The translations under genes were made by a program, and so were the position numbers. The notes beneath the pieces were generated by a model. That model was not told where the DNA came from, did no database searches, and saw nothing but the letters and a program-made list of their open reading frames with translations. From the NCBI GenBank assembly GCA_019454045.1, contig SKCR01018431.1:1-64000 (forward strand): DNA of 64,000 nt. Reading direction: 5' to 3'. The DNA is from Zanthoxylum bungeanum. Its lineage: Eukaryota; Streptophyta; Magnoliopsida; Sapindales; Rutaceae. Below are positions 46,797 through 59,900 of the stretch, piece by piece (the stretch's first letter is position 1; every line of letters starts with the position of its first letter).

Positions 46797-49300
46797 TAGG
46801 TTCAAGCATGAAACTTTTCGGGTTAAAATTTGGGTAAACTTATTTTTTAGCATGTTTGATGAAATTGGATGATTTGATATGCGTAATATATGTTTAATTG
46901 AAGTTTGATTGGATCAATTTCATAAAATTGGTTTGGAATAATTTTTCCCCAAATATGTTACATTGGCTGAAAGTTTAGGGCATTTGGAATTCATGGAATT
47001 TTTTGATTTTGATTCATTGGATGAGTTAGAATCATGTAGGATGATGTTAATTTAAGATTAATTGGATTGAATTTTGAATTGAACAAAATCCCCAAATTCC
47101 TTCAAGTGGCCGAATGTAACAAGCCCTATTTAGTCTTGGATTTTGATTTTTTGGACATTGGATGTGTTGGAAATCATTCGGGATATTAATTCGATGTCGA
47201 TTGTGGAATTAATTGGATTGAATTCAAATCGGACAAAATTATCTCCCTTGGCCGAGACTTTAAGCATGGTTAATGGGTTTGATTTTTCATTAATATGTTG
47301 GACATGTGATGATGATGATGAACATGATTAATTGGACTAATTTGATGTCTTGGAAATATTGATTTAGGTGATTAATCATGATATACACTTTAGGTAATTA
47401 AATTGGAAATTTGGAACTTGATAATTTAATTATTGGGCCTTAAAATTGGATTTGGGCTTTTAATGTTGTAAATGGGCTTAATGGGCTTTGTTATACAAAG
47501 TTGGGTTTAGGCAAGTTGGATTGGATCCAATTGGGCCTAAAACCGCTTCCATAAAGCCCAATTGCGACTTAATGAACCTTTAAAGTTTAATGGGCCTAAA
47601 TTGATTTATGGGCTTATGGGGTAATTCCCGGATTGGATTTTGGTTATTCGGTTTGATCCGAGTTGACCAAAAGTCAACGCCTTAACAAAATCAATTAAAA
47701 TCCCATTGGACTTTAATTGAATTGACGTTGGATGTTAATCGGTCTTTGAGACGCTTTACGATTAAATTTGGAATTTAAGTCGTAAAAGGTTTATTAATAA
47801 AGTGTAATATTTAATTTGGAGTTAAATAGTGAATTAGTATTAAATACATATTAAATTGGATTTAATGTTGTAGTTTAATTTAATTCGAGAATTCGTACTT
47901 TGAGTACTTATTCGCAAAACGAGTTTGACTCGCGCAAAATTAAATCGTTGTTTGAACATTGGATGATCACTAATTATCAGATTAATTAATTTGATTAGAT
48001 TGATTGATAACATGCTTGTGTGAATACATGGTTGTGATGAATGAATAATGTATAGCGGATGGATATTAGTCGGGTGGGGGCAATTTTGGAAATTGTTGTA
48101 ATAAATTTGATTTATTAAATTGGACCTGCGTGTCCAGCCTTATCACCTCTATTCTCTTTGTATTCTCTTCTCACCTATTCCCCTCAATGTAAATGAGGTT
48201 TCTTTAGAAATGTAGTGTAACGGGTAGAAGTAATATAAGTGCTAGCTTGAGAGAGAAAGTGAGAGATTTGATCTAGGATCAATGTGTTAAGTATCCATCC
48301 GCATATCATTATTATTTATTTTCATACGCGCTTTATTATGTGTTTAGAATGCATATTTAAGGGTGTATGATGATGAGACCTTAACAAAGATAATAAATTG
48401 GTAGCCAATTTTCACGCGAAAAACCCTCATCAAATATCAAGCGTTTTTCCTTCCATTGAGTGATTCTTACTCAAGATCCGAGACTGCATTGGGTTGTTGT
48501 CCAAAGTCAAGCCCTTTGTCCGTCGAAAATGTGTTTGAATCACGAGAGTTTTGTTCCATATCGGTGTCTTGTCCAAGTTGTGGTTTGTTGGCCAAAGTCA
48601 AGACAACTTCTTGTCACTCGACATTGATTACGAAGCTTTCCATGGTCAATGGGTCGCGCTTGACTAGAATCATTAAGTTTGTTGTGCCAAAGCCAAGGCT
48701 TAATGGTTTAGAGGAAAAAGGTTAGGTAATACATTGGATGTATTGGCATATATATAAGATATATGTTTAGGATTTGGATATCCGCCTACTGGATCTAGGA
48801 ATTGGATTGGATCCAATTGATCTTAGAGATCTACCTAGTTAATTATCATACAATTTGTTGGCCAAAGTCAAGATTGTATGATATTTAACGGGATCCAAGC
48901 CCACTAGGAAACACGGTTTCCCGAGTACTCGACAGAGGGTTAGAGGCTCGCCGAAAAATAGTGGGAGGCAAGAATTGAATTTGCAATATTCGTTCAATTA
49001 CTCGCCATACGCGCTCAAATAAATATCACTCGTCATATAATTAAAAGTATTAGTTGGACTAATATTTAATGTTGTTTTTAATTTAAGCAGTTGGACTGTA
49101 TTATAGTTGATTATATAATTGGATTATAGTAATCAATACATTTGAATTAATTAATTTCAATTTACAGTTGATTTTATAATTGGATTATAGTAATCAATGT
49201 AATTGAGGTTAATTAATTTAAATTATATTTGTTTGTATAGTTGGACTATAATAATCATTATAATAAATAGTACCTGAAATAATTGATTAAATAGTTGGAC
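46797..49300 (+). mobile_element. Leader of copia M
   Basis: About 2.5 kb of leader homologous to 5901-8147 and 59901-62086 in antisense. GGGCC/GGGCTT motifs cluster at about 47430-47630. TTGTTGGCCAAAGTCAAG-type motifs lie at 48494-48511, 48585-48602 and 48855-48872. A frame at 48456-48725 has no ATG start and is not credible as a gene on its own. Confidence 0.7.
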
Positions 49301-52300
49301 TATTGAAATCAAGAAACATTGAAAGATTGGACATTTAAATATAATCTTGGATTAAAATATTTAAATGATTTAATTTTCAAAATAGGGAATAATTTCAGGA
49401 TGGTCCTGGAAATAAATAATAAGATACTTTATTTGATAAAATAACCTATTATGCCTAAGCCCGAGAATTAACCAATAGTAGAGCATGATCTTTGGAAGTT
49501 TCATGTAATGATAATTTAAAGTGCTTAATCTGATATACTTGTCATAAATCTTTGTTTGGATTTAAGAAGTATTAAAATTGCAATTAATAATTCTTGGAGA
49601 ATTAATGACAAATCTCAAGGAGATAAAGTCAAACTTTGCAATTAGGCTAGTAGGGCAAGGCGCACTTTACTTCGATATTTTAGAAACCCAAGGCTTGGCC
49701 AAAGGCTTCTGAAATGTTGAAAAAGGTAAAGGCAAAATCATTATAATCTTCTGGGAAGATAAATGACATATCCTAAAGTAACTGCCGTTTGGATATGGCA
49801 GACACGAAGGAATTAAAGAAAGGGCAAGGCTCTGCTTTAACAATGTTTGTCAAAATTATGTCCATGACTAGTATTGAAATTGGATTTTATAATACTTAGT
49901 GCAATACATAAAATATATGTATTGATGTTCAGAATCTGCTGTGAGTAGGGTACTGACTTCAAGCTCAGATTCATCTGCGAATCAGAAATGGGACGAAAGT
50001 CGCTGTTTCGACCGTAGATACCTAAGTTTAGAAACTACCCTTTGGGTGTGTACCTATATTAGGAAACTGTTATAATGTAACTAGTTTGACTAGAAATATT
50101 ATCTCTATATCAGTGTTTAATCCGTTGCGGATAGACCTTTATATTCTAGAACACTAAAGTGTTTCATTATATAAAGAATGATATAAAGATAAACACATTA
50201 GATGTGAGTAACAGAATTTATATTTTGAATATAAATAAAATCTCAAACATATAAAATGACAAATAAATAGCTCTAACTGATTTGATCAGAAGAGACTTAT
50301 TTGTGGCATTGTTGTCTGGGACACAATTAAACAAGACTCGTATATCCACACTTTTGAAGAGTGGGTACTAGGACTGATTTGACTATTCAAATAAAGTCTA
50401 CGAATCTAGTTTATAAGGTAAAGTACCTAAAACAATATTTTCTTGGTAAAAGTGAAAGTGCCACCGATCTGTTAGCCCTATTCATAGTGAAGTAAGTGGA
50501 CCCATATCTAGCTAGGCTAGATGTGGATATGAATATTTCGTGACCTTAACAATGTGGCATCACTTTGGTTATGTGTTTCTTTTGAAGAACACAAATCGGA
50601 AACTTTTAAGTTTCGACACGAAGTAGACAGACAGATCGGCTAAAGTATTAAACCGTCACCGGTAAGACCGTAATGGAAAATACATAAGCAATAAGTTTCA
50701 CATATACTTGAAAGAGTATAGTATTCTTTCAAATGAGGACTCCCCCTAGGACACGTCAGTTTCACGGTGTGTCCGTATGGAGAAACCGAATTTTATTGGA
50801 CATGATAAGGTTGATCATGAGTCGCTCTGAGCTACCATTTCCTTCAACGGATATGCATTAACAGTGCAAAACTTATTTAGAATAAGGTTCCATAAAATCT
50901 GTTTGACAGAATTCATATTAAATATGAACCGGAAAGAAACAGGGTTTCACAATCCTGAAGATTTGGGAATGCAAGGCATACGTTTGGATGATACCAAACT
51001 AGAACCCAAATGGATAAGTGCCAGTTATAGGTTATCCTAGGGGAAACCATAAGTATAGTACTTATATATCTCACAAGATAACAATGTGATTGTTGCTCGC
51101 CATGCAGTTTTCCTAAGAGGAATACTGATATGCAGTGGTAAGTGGGAGGACAGTAAAACTCGATGAAAATCGGAGTAATACTGTTCAAGGCACGAAGTCC
51201 GTAATGGAACATAAATAGTTCATCAAGGATGAAACTATACCATTAATCTTCGAATACACAAGAACCTCGTAGATCGGAGAGAATCAGAAAACAACATGGG
51301 GTATGGGTTTCTGATGTCACCTCATAAAGTTGTCAATCTTGTTGAGGTATACCAACCGACTACGTTTGAAAAAGTGATACAAGGTATCGACTCCCTTTAT
51401 GGAAAAGTGTCATGAGTCTGAAATGGATTCCATGTAGAACAACTATGTTTGGACACTAGTTGATGTACCGTAAGGCATTGTGCCTATTGGTGCTGTAAAC
51501 GTCTTCAAGGAAGACATACATGGATGGCAACATACCAACGTACTTAGCTAGGCTTGTAGCGGAAATGTATCATTATCAACATTGTGTTGATTATGGTTCA
51601 ACCTTTTACTGGTTGCCACGGTAAATCCATTTGGATAATGCTTGTTGAAGCTGCACGTTTCATTTATGAAATGTGCCAGTTAAAGATCAAAATCGCTTTC
51701 CTGGAAAGGAAACCTTTTGGAGGATGTTTACAACATCCTGACGATTTTGTCGTACTAAAACTAGCAAACAAGGTTTGCGGGTTATTCGATCCATGTTTGG
51801 ATTGAAGCAAGCATAAGGTTCTTGGAACTGACGTTTTGATGTAATCATAATGGTGTATGATTTGATTCAAAACGGAAATAATTCTTGTGTATATAAGGAG
51901 GTTAGTGGGAGCGCACTGACAGTGAATGTCTTAAAATAATGATAATATATGTCATTTCTTGGAAATGATATTCCCATAAAATAATCGGCGAAAGCTTGGC
52001 TTTCGAGATTATTCTCCGAAGAATTCTTAGGAGTAACAACCTTTATTCAAGGAATAAAGATCTACTGGGATAGATTAAGTTGTTAAAACTCTGCGAGAAC
52101 TCGTACATTGAAAACTGTACGTGACCTGGTGTCTCATACGCTTTGAGCATATGGATTCACAAACAGGCCAATCTGAGTGATAGTCACTGGATTGAAGTTA
52201 AGAACATCCGTTAGTATCTTAGAGAACTAAGGATGCTGTCTTAATCTGTGGAGATGGAGAACTTGAAGTGACTGGGATCACTGTAGCAAGTTTCCAAACC

Positions 52301-52690
52301 AACAAAGACGACTTTGAGTCGCAAACGGTACTATAAAGTTTGAATAACGGAACAGTGACTACTAGAAATCTTCCAAGCAAGATATTGTTACCGAATAAAC
52401 AACAAATGCGGATTATTGATGTAGCTGAAGCAGCAATAGAAGCCATTTGGGTCGATAATAAATCTAATTAGATTAGATATAGTTCTGTTAGCGGCTGGGC
52501 TAGGCGTCAGCACAGGCTAAAGAATTAATGGTCTCATCAACGATCCAGATATATACTTCGATATTCATCTGATTCGTTCGGATCATACATCGTGGCGATG
52601 GGATGATCGAATAAATTGCATCAGACGATAGTCATGCAAATCCGCTGACGAAATGGTTCGGGTGTAAGACACTCGAGTGACTGGCTATAG
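49301..52690 (+). pseudogene. Decayed copia gag-pol of element M
   Basis: Order inferred from scattered matches: gag near 49320-49760, protease near 49960-50060, pre-integrase near 50150-50350, integrase near 50440-51240 (RNRILLDM near 50790), RT near 51560-51990, RNase H near 52020-52470. There are many stops and frameshifts. The catalytic YVDD region of RT near 51940 is not readable. It is more decayed than its LTR pair suggests, so it was probably copied in trans or has been inactive for long. Confidence 0.8.
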
Positions 52691-52704
52691 GCCAAGTGGG
52701 AGAT

Positions 52705-52811
52705 TGTTGGATAATTATGACCCATAGCGTCACTATTTGTACAGATCATGGTGTTGTTGTACAAATTAACTATGTGACAAAGGAGATTGTGCTCTTATCA
52801 TTTGTGATTAG
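52705..52811 (+). mobile_element. 3' LTR of copia M, first segment
   Basis: LTR start TGTTGGATAATT after the PPT AAGTGGGAGAT. After 107 bp it is interrupted by the solo LTR and continues from 54854 to 56724. Confidence 0.93.
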
Positions 52812-54848
52812 TGTTGGATAATATGACCCATAGCGTCACTATTTGCACAGATCATTGTGTTGTTGTAGCAAATTAACTATGTAACAAGGAAATTGCACTC
52901 TCATCATTTTGTGATTAGATCACCATAGATATATAAATGAAGAGAGGTCCCTATGATTAGTTCCTGGATTGAGATGATATGAGACAGTATCAGTCCACGA
53001 AGGATTAATCATTAAATATCCATAGCCGTAGTATTATCGAGACTGGACATCGATAATGCGGAATAGGCTAGTATTGCACTTGTGCGCGTTGTGAGGGCAC
53101 AACGGCATAGTTCTCATATATATAAGTATTGGATACTTGTGCAAGTGCGATAGGAGGTCGTGTTTCACCGATGGTACGGGAAACAGCTTCGCTCTGGATA
53201 GACCCTTCGGAATCCCATTGGTATTATGACTAGGTGTCTATGGGAGGCCGAAATCAAGGTAGGTGTGTATAGTCTTAACCTGAGACTTACATCGCTAATA
53301 CTTACGACAATCGGTAAACTTTGGTTTTGGTGGTGGGGGATCTTAACTGGTTCTGTGTTCACCTCTTCTGGGTTTATCAGGAATCGTAGTGTATTGGATG
53401 TGATGTCAAGACGGAAGTGTCACTCCAGTCATAATGGAGATGATGTCACGCAGGATACGGTATTAGTGCTCTTAAGTGATGCGCATCCAATCGTGATATT
53501 ATGACCAGGTCATGAATATCCGATTATAGAGACTAGTTACCAGACATCAGATATGTGTTTCGGACGGGGCAGACACTTATCCAGCCCCAGCCCTAGCACG
53601 TGACTATCCGATACTGGGCCGATATGCACAATACAATTGTATACTACGCTTGATACAGATCTAGATATTCTTTGATGAATATGTCCGGAGAACTTGGGAA
53701 GACTTGGTGCTTTGCTAGGAGTCGACCTTGTCTCGTAAATCAGTAGAACGTAGTACTTGGTACGTACGTGATTCGGATACTCCGACGACCGTATTTACTG
53801 CCAGATTATCCGGGGATCTCATGGGTCGCTTCCCGATAATCCACCGATGACGCACAACTCGCACTCTTGAATAATCTGGGATTATAATAGAAGAGAGAGA
53901 AAATTAATCTAGGATTAATAACGGAGATATTTTATCCGGGATAAAATGTCGTCTAAAGAGAGAGAACGATTAATTTGGAATTAATCGATGAATTAATATA
54001 TTCGATATATTAAATGAAATTAGATTTCGACGCGGAATTAAAATTAGATTTTAATTCGGGCAAACGAGTTAATTTAGAATTAATTCGTTAGCGACGTAAA
54101 TAATAATTTCGCCAGGCGCAATTATTTATTTAAATTCGATTGAATTAACGTCGCGACGTAAGCTCGGTATTTCGGAAATATCGAACCCGAACGCGTGAGT
54201 GCACGTGGGCCCACTTTCATTTGGAAACGTGTGGGGCCCACATGACACATGTCATTTTATGCATTATTTTATTCTAATGCATTGCATGTAGATAGTGTAC
54301 AATGCACTCAATGTTATTGCATGGAAATTGAGTGTTTGACACTCTAAGCCATTGCATGTTTTGTGTCATAAATTTATTATTAATTTAATAAATATTATGG
54401 CATAAATATAAATTGATTTTTGGTAAATCATTTTCAAGACAACACAATTCAATCTCTCTTAAATTCTCTCTTCCTCTCACGGCAATGGTGGCCATTCTTC
54501 ACTGGTTTTGAACCAGTTTGGGCGTGACTTTAGGGGAGCAAGAGTTGGGTTTTCATGGTGAAAACCGCAAGTGCTAGCACACTACGAGTCTTGCGAAGGT
54601 GGTAGGGAGGTTCACCCATGAGGCGGGACTCATCCGACGGAGTTTGGAGCTTCGTTTTGAGACCCGAAATTCTGTTTTGCAGGGACAGTGGACTGTTGCA
54701 GTTTGGCGTGAAGGGCAGTACGTTTTTGGCCTTGATTCGTCTTCAAATCGACATAACCAATCAATGTGAGTATTCCGCTACCTCCGTTGATGTATTCACG
54801 CATTATTTCATGTCTTGATTTGATCTTGGGACCTTAGAATAACCAACA
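52812..54848 (+). mobile_element. Solo copia LTR with TSD ATTAG, nested in LTR of M
   Basis: A 2037-bp LTR from TGTTGGATAATA to AACCAACA, flanked by ATTAG at 52807-52811 and 54849-54853. There is no internal region, so it arose by LTR-LTR recombination after insertion. It has its own ladder at about 53866-54090. Downstream of the ladder it diverges from the M LTRs, indicating a different subfamily. Confidence 0.95.
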
Positions 54849-56724
54849 ATTAGATCATCTTAGATGTATAAATGATTAGAGGTCCCTATGATTTGTTCCT
54901 GGACGGAGAATGATATGAGACAGTATCAGTCCACGTAGGATAAATCATTAGATATCCCTAGTCAGAGTATTATCGAGATTGGACATCGATAAATACGTAA
55001 AAGACTAGTATTGCACTTGTGAGGGCATAACGGCATAGTTCTCATAAATTTGGGTATTGGATACTCATGCAAGTGTAATAGGAGGTTGTGTTTCACCGAT
55101 GGTACGGGAAACAGCTTCGCTCTGGATAAACCCCATCAGAATCCCATTGGTAGTATGACTATGTGTCTATGGGAGTCCGACATCAGGGTAGGTGTATTTC
55201 GTCTTAACCTGAGACTTGCACCGCTAATGCTTACGACAATCGATAAACTTGAGTTGAGGTCGTCCAGGGGTGTAACAGGTCCTGCGTACGCCAATACTGG
55301 GTATATTGAGAATCGTAGAGTATTGGGTGTGATGTCAAGACGGAAGTATCACTCCAGTCATAGTGGAGATGATTAGAGACTAGTTTCCAGACATCCGACA
55401 AGTGCTTCGTACGGGGCAGACACAACTCCAGCCCCAGGCCTAGCACGTGACCGTCCGATACTGGATCGAAATATGCAATACTACGGTATACTACGCTTGA
55501 TATAGATCGCTTATTCCTGTAAGCATGTTTCCGGAGAATTGGGTAGGCATGGCGCTTTGCTAGAGGCCAACCTTTTCTTGTGAATCGGTGTAAACGTGGT
55601 ACGAGGTACTTACGTGTTCGGATTGTCCGACGACCCGATTTACTGCCAACATATCCGGGGATCTCATGGGTCGCTTCCTAATTATTCACCGATGATGTAT
55701 GACTCGCACTCATAATTAATCTGGGATTAATTTGATGAGAGAGAAAATTAATCTGGGATTAATAACGGAGATATTTTATCTGGGATAAGATATCGTTTAA
55801 AGAGAGAAAACGATTAATTTGGAATTAATCGGGTAAATTAATATATTCGATATATTAAACGAAATTGGATTTCGACGCGGAATTGAAATTAGATTTTAAT
55901 TCGGGCAAATGAATTAATTTAGAATTAATTCGTTAGCGACGTGAATAGTGAATTCACTAGGCGTAATCATTTAATTACGACGCAACAGAAAATTCGCTAA
56001 TTAGAAATTAGCGAACCCGAGCCCGAGAGCGATTACGAGCGCATTCGCATTTCGAATTCGAGTGCGACACGCAAGTCACATCAAGCGTCAAATTATTAGT
56101 CGCATCATGCGTCAAATCACATGTCACTTTGAATGATGTGACTTGACAACATGTCACTTTAATAAAGTAATATGAATAGTTGATGTGTATTGGTGGAATA
56201 GTGTTAGTTGGTGGAAGCATTTACCATTTGATTTTTAATAGATTATTGGTAAATCTTTAATATATTTTATGGTAAATATATAAAGCATTTTTGGAAAATG
56301 TTTTGCCAACCTAACAAACACATTTCCATCTTTTCTCTTTCTCTTTCATTCACGCCCAAGGGGCTGTGAAAATGCTCACTGGTTTGCTTCAAAACCGTGA
56401 GAAATTGGGAGCTTTTGAGTGTGATTTTGTGGCAAAATCAAGAAGAGCTAGCACTCCGAGAGACATGCGAAGGTGTTAGGGAAACTCACCCACGAGCCGG
56501 GAATCGTTCGATGGAGATTCGAAGCTCAAAATGGTGACTCAAAACTGAAAACAGTGAGCAGTAGACTGCTGCAGTTTGGCGCCACTTTGGAGGAGAAAAT
56601 CAAGTTTTGTTCTTCATCAAATCGTCTCAACCGATCGATGTGAGTATTCCGCAACTCATTTGATATGTATTTCACACTTTATCATGCTTGTTTGATGATC
56701 TTGGGACCTAGAATAAAACCAACA
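54849..56724 (+). mobile_element. 3' LTR of copia M, second segment
   Basis: Continues the LTR of M to its end AAACCAACA at 56724. It is nearly identical to the 5' LTR at 44840-46781, except for a short loss near 55370 where the 5' LTR has extra sequence. Ladder at about 55715-56012. Confidence 0.93.
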
Positions 56725-57071
56725 ACCTCTTATCACACTTGCATTAGTATCCAATACTTAAATATATGAGAACTATGTCGTTACGCTTCCATAACGTGCA
56801 CAAGTGCAATACTAGCCTATTTCGCATTATCGATGTCCAGTCTTGATAATACTACGACTAGGGATATTTAATGATTAAACCTTTCGTGGATTAATATTGT
56901 CTCATATCTTATTAATCTGGTACTAATCATATGGACTTTTATCATTTATATATCCAAGTAATCCAATTACAAATGATAAAAGAGCAATTTCCTTTGTCAC
57001 ATAGTTAATTTTGTACAAGAACATCATGTCCTTTACTAAATAGTGATGCTATGGGTCATAATTGTCCAACA
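56725..57071 (-). mobile_element. 3' LTR of copia L, right portion
   Basis: Continues the antisense LTR interrupted at 44712; its first 5 bp are the ACCTC duplication. The biological start TGTTGGACAATT ends at 57071, next to the antisense PPT. Confidence 0.92.
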
Positions 57072-57321
57072 ATCTCCCACTTGGCCTATAGCCAATCACT
57101 CAAGTGTCCAACACCTGAACTATGTACGGGTCGCCCATGCTTATGCTGAGATATTGCTTTCGTCAGCGGATTTACAAGGTTACCATCTGATGCGATTTAT
57201 TCGATCATCACATCGCCACGATGTATGATCTCACGAATTAGATAAAACTATTTGAACACATACTTGGATCATTGATGAGACCGTAATAGTTAGCCTGTGA
57301 TGTAGCCCAGCTCAGCTGCTT
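57072..57321 (-). pseudogene. PPT and RNase H tail of copia L
   Basis: The antisense of the region before the 3' LTR of the other copies: TCTCCCACTT is the PPT, followed by sequence like 3100-3350. The frame is broken. Confidence 0.75.
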
Positions 57322-57649
57322 TGAGTATCCTATACCCAAATATATGAGAACTATGTCGTTGTGCCCTCACAACGCGCACAAGTGTAATACTAGTCTTTTA
57401 GCATTTATCGATGTCCAATCTCGACAATGCTCTGACTAGGGATATTTAATGATTTATCCTACGTGGACTGATACTGTCTCATATCATTGTCCGTCCAGGA
57501 ACAAATCACAAGGACCTCCTATCATTTATATATCTAGGTGATCTAATCACAAATGATAAGAGTGCAATCTCCTTTGTCACAAAGTTAATTTGTACAACAA
57601 CACCATGATCTGTACAAATAGTGACGCTATGGGTCATAATTGTCCAACA
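57322..57649 (-). mobile_element. LTR 5' fragment replacing RT/RNase H in copia L
   Basis: 328 bp that match the first part of the family LTR, with biological start TGTTGGACAATT at 57649. It lies between the RNase H tail and the integrase. Reverse transcriptase and most of RNase H are absent. Confidence 0.85.
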
Positions 57650-59900
57650 GTCTCATCTCTGATGAACTGTTCATGTTCCATTAGGAATTCGGTGCCAGGA
57701 ACAGTATCACTCTGATTTTCATCGAGTTCTACTTTCCTCCCACTTTCCACTGCATTTAGGAATTCCTTTTCAAGGAAAACCGCATGGAGAGCAACAAATT
57801 TCTTTGTTCTCTTGTGAATTGTGGAATTGGTTTCCCTAAGATAACCAATTACAAATGGACATTTGTCCGATTTGAGTTCTAGTTTGGTACCATCCAAACT
57901 TTTAACATGCCTAGCATCCCCAAATCTTCAGGAATGAGAAACCCGGTTTCTTTCCTGTCCATATTTCATATGGAGTCTGTCCAACAGAATTTGACGGAAC
58001 CTTATTCAAAATAAGTATTGCACTGTTCAATGCATATCCCTATAAGGAAATTGGTAGCTCAGAGCGACTCATCCTTGACCTTACCATGTCCAACAAAGTT
58101 CGATTTCTCCGTTCGGACACACCACTCAATAAAGGTGTTCCGGGAGGAATCCACTGTGAAAGAATACCATACTCTTTCAAGTAACCTTGAAATTTATTGC
58201 TTAAGTATTCTACACCACGGTCCAACCGTAATATTTTTAATACTTTTATCGGTCTGTTTTTCTACTTCGTGTCGAAACTCTTTGAATTTATCAAAAATTT
58301 CTGATTTGTGTTTCATAAGATACACATAACCATAACGCGATGCAACATCCGTAAAGGTTACGAAGTATTTTTATCCACCTCTAGCCTAGCTAGACATGGG
58401 CCCTTTTACGTCACCATGAATGAGGGCTAACAGCTCGGTGGCACGTACACCTTTACAGCTAAAAGGCATTTTAAGCAATTTGCCTAATAAACAAGATTCG
58501 CAGACGTCATATGATTTAGGATCAAATCTGTCCTAGTATCCATTATTCCAAAGAGTATATATATGATTCTTCTTAATGTGTCCCAGACGACAATGCCACT
58601 AATAAGTCTCATCTGATTTACTCAGTTTGAGCCTTTTGTTTGTCATGTTATATGTTTGAGATTCATTTATATTCGAAATATAAATATTGTTATTCACATC
58701 TAATGTGTATATCTCGATATCATCTTTATAAACAAAACACCCAGTGTTATGGAACATAACGGTATACCCGCAACGGGTTAAACTAGATATAGGGATAATG
58801 TTTCTAGTCAAACTAGGTATATTATAAGAGTTTCCTTATTTAAGTACATGCCCAAAGGGCAGTTCCAAAACTTGGGTTCCCGCAGCCAAAACAACGACTC
58901 TCATACCGTTTCTGACTCGCAGGTCGATCTTATCTGAAGCTAGTCTCCTACTTATCAACAGATCCCGCATATGAGTACATATGTATGTACCACATCTAGT
59001 AACAAAATCCAATTTTAAAACTAGCAGTGGACATATTTTTAACAAACATACCTGAAGTTGGAACTTTGTCCGCCTTCACTTCCTTCATGTCTGCCTTGTC
59101 CATACAGCTGTCACGCTTCCAGTGATCCCGTTTGCCACATTTTAGGCAGACATCTTGGGATATGTCATTTGTCTTCCCAGAAGATTGTGACGATTTTGCC
59201 TTTGCCCTTTTTCTTCACTCCCCAGAAGCCTTTGGCCAAGCCTTGGCCTTCTGGGATGTCGAAGTAAGATGCGCCTTGCGCTTCTTGATCTTTTGGAAGC
59301 TCTGGCTCTGCCTCATTGAGCATAGTCATTAACTCTCCAAGAGTTTTCTCTTGGTTCAAGATAAACCCGCCCCAGCTCTCGGGCAGAGACTATAAGATCA
59401 AATCTATGGAAGTCTCGACCTAGTAGCTAATGCCCAACTAACCTAGATGTTCGATGTCAGCAATCATCTGTGACACCTAGTGCTCGACAGATGTACCCTC
59501 TGACATACGCGAGCGAAATGGCTTCTTTTGTAATTCGTACCTCTAAGATCTAAGGTTAGATCTATGAAGATCCTTTAATTTCAACATCATACTATAAGGA
59601 TCTAATCCTTTGTTCTGACGACGAAATTGAGGATTCATTGCGGCAAGCATAACGGATTGAGCACTAAAGTTATCATCACAATGAGTCTTCTAAAGCTCAT
59701 GCTATATTGTTTGCTCAACTCCGGGCTCAGGCCCGAGAGGTTTCTCTATCCAATAGAGTAACTTCTCAGCTCCCAGGACTATCCTGAGATTCATCTCCCA
59801 ATCTGGAAAATTGGAGCCGTTAAAGACATTATCACCCATGACGATGTCCCTAACGCTAATCTTTCCAGCCATCTCGATTGCAATAGTCCAACTATTCAAT
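57650..59900 (-). pseudogene. Copia gag, protease and integrase of element L
   Basis: Read leftward. Gag N-terminus at 59702-59899 (FNGSNFPDWEMNLRIVLG). Zinc knuckle at 59104-59148, C-x2-C-x4-H-x5-C, one residue longer than the usual last spacing. Protease near 58836-59045, where the catalytic Asp aligns with Val. Pre-integrase and HHCC zinc-binding region near 58430-58620 (WHCRLGH, CESC). Integrase core with GDVKGP, DRGVEYLS and SERRNRTLLDM, so all three acidic residues can be seen. The integrase C-terminal part is at 57650-57897 (LELKSDKCPFVIGY). Stops and frameshifts separate the parts and RT is missing, so it is inactive. This is the best-preserved coding copy of the family in the window. 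Confidence 0.88.

Larger units (their letters stand above)
44713..56724 (+). mobile_element. Complete sense copia element M with TSD ACCTC
   Basis: Two LTRs (44713-46781; 52705-56724 interrupted by a solo LTR) enclose an internal region with PBS, leader, decayed gag-pol and PPT. The 5-bp duplication ACCTC is present at 44708-44712 and 56725-56729. Removing M rejoins the antisense LTR of copy L in exact register with LTR B. Confidence 0.94.
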
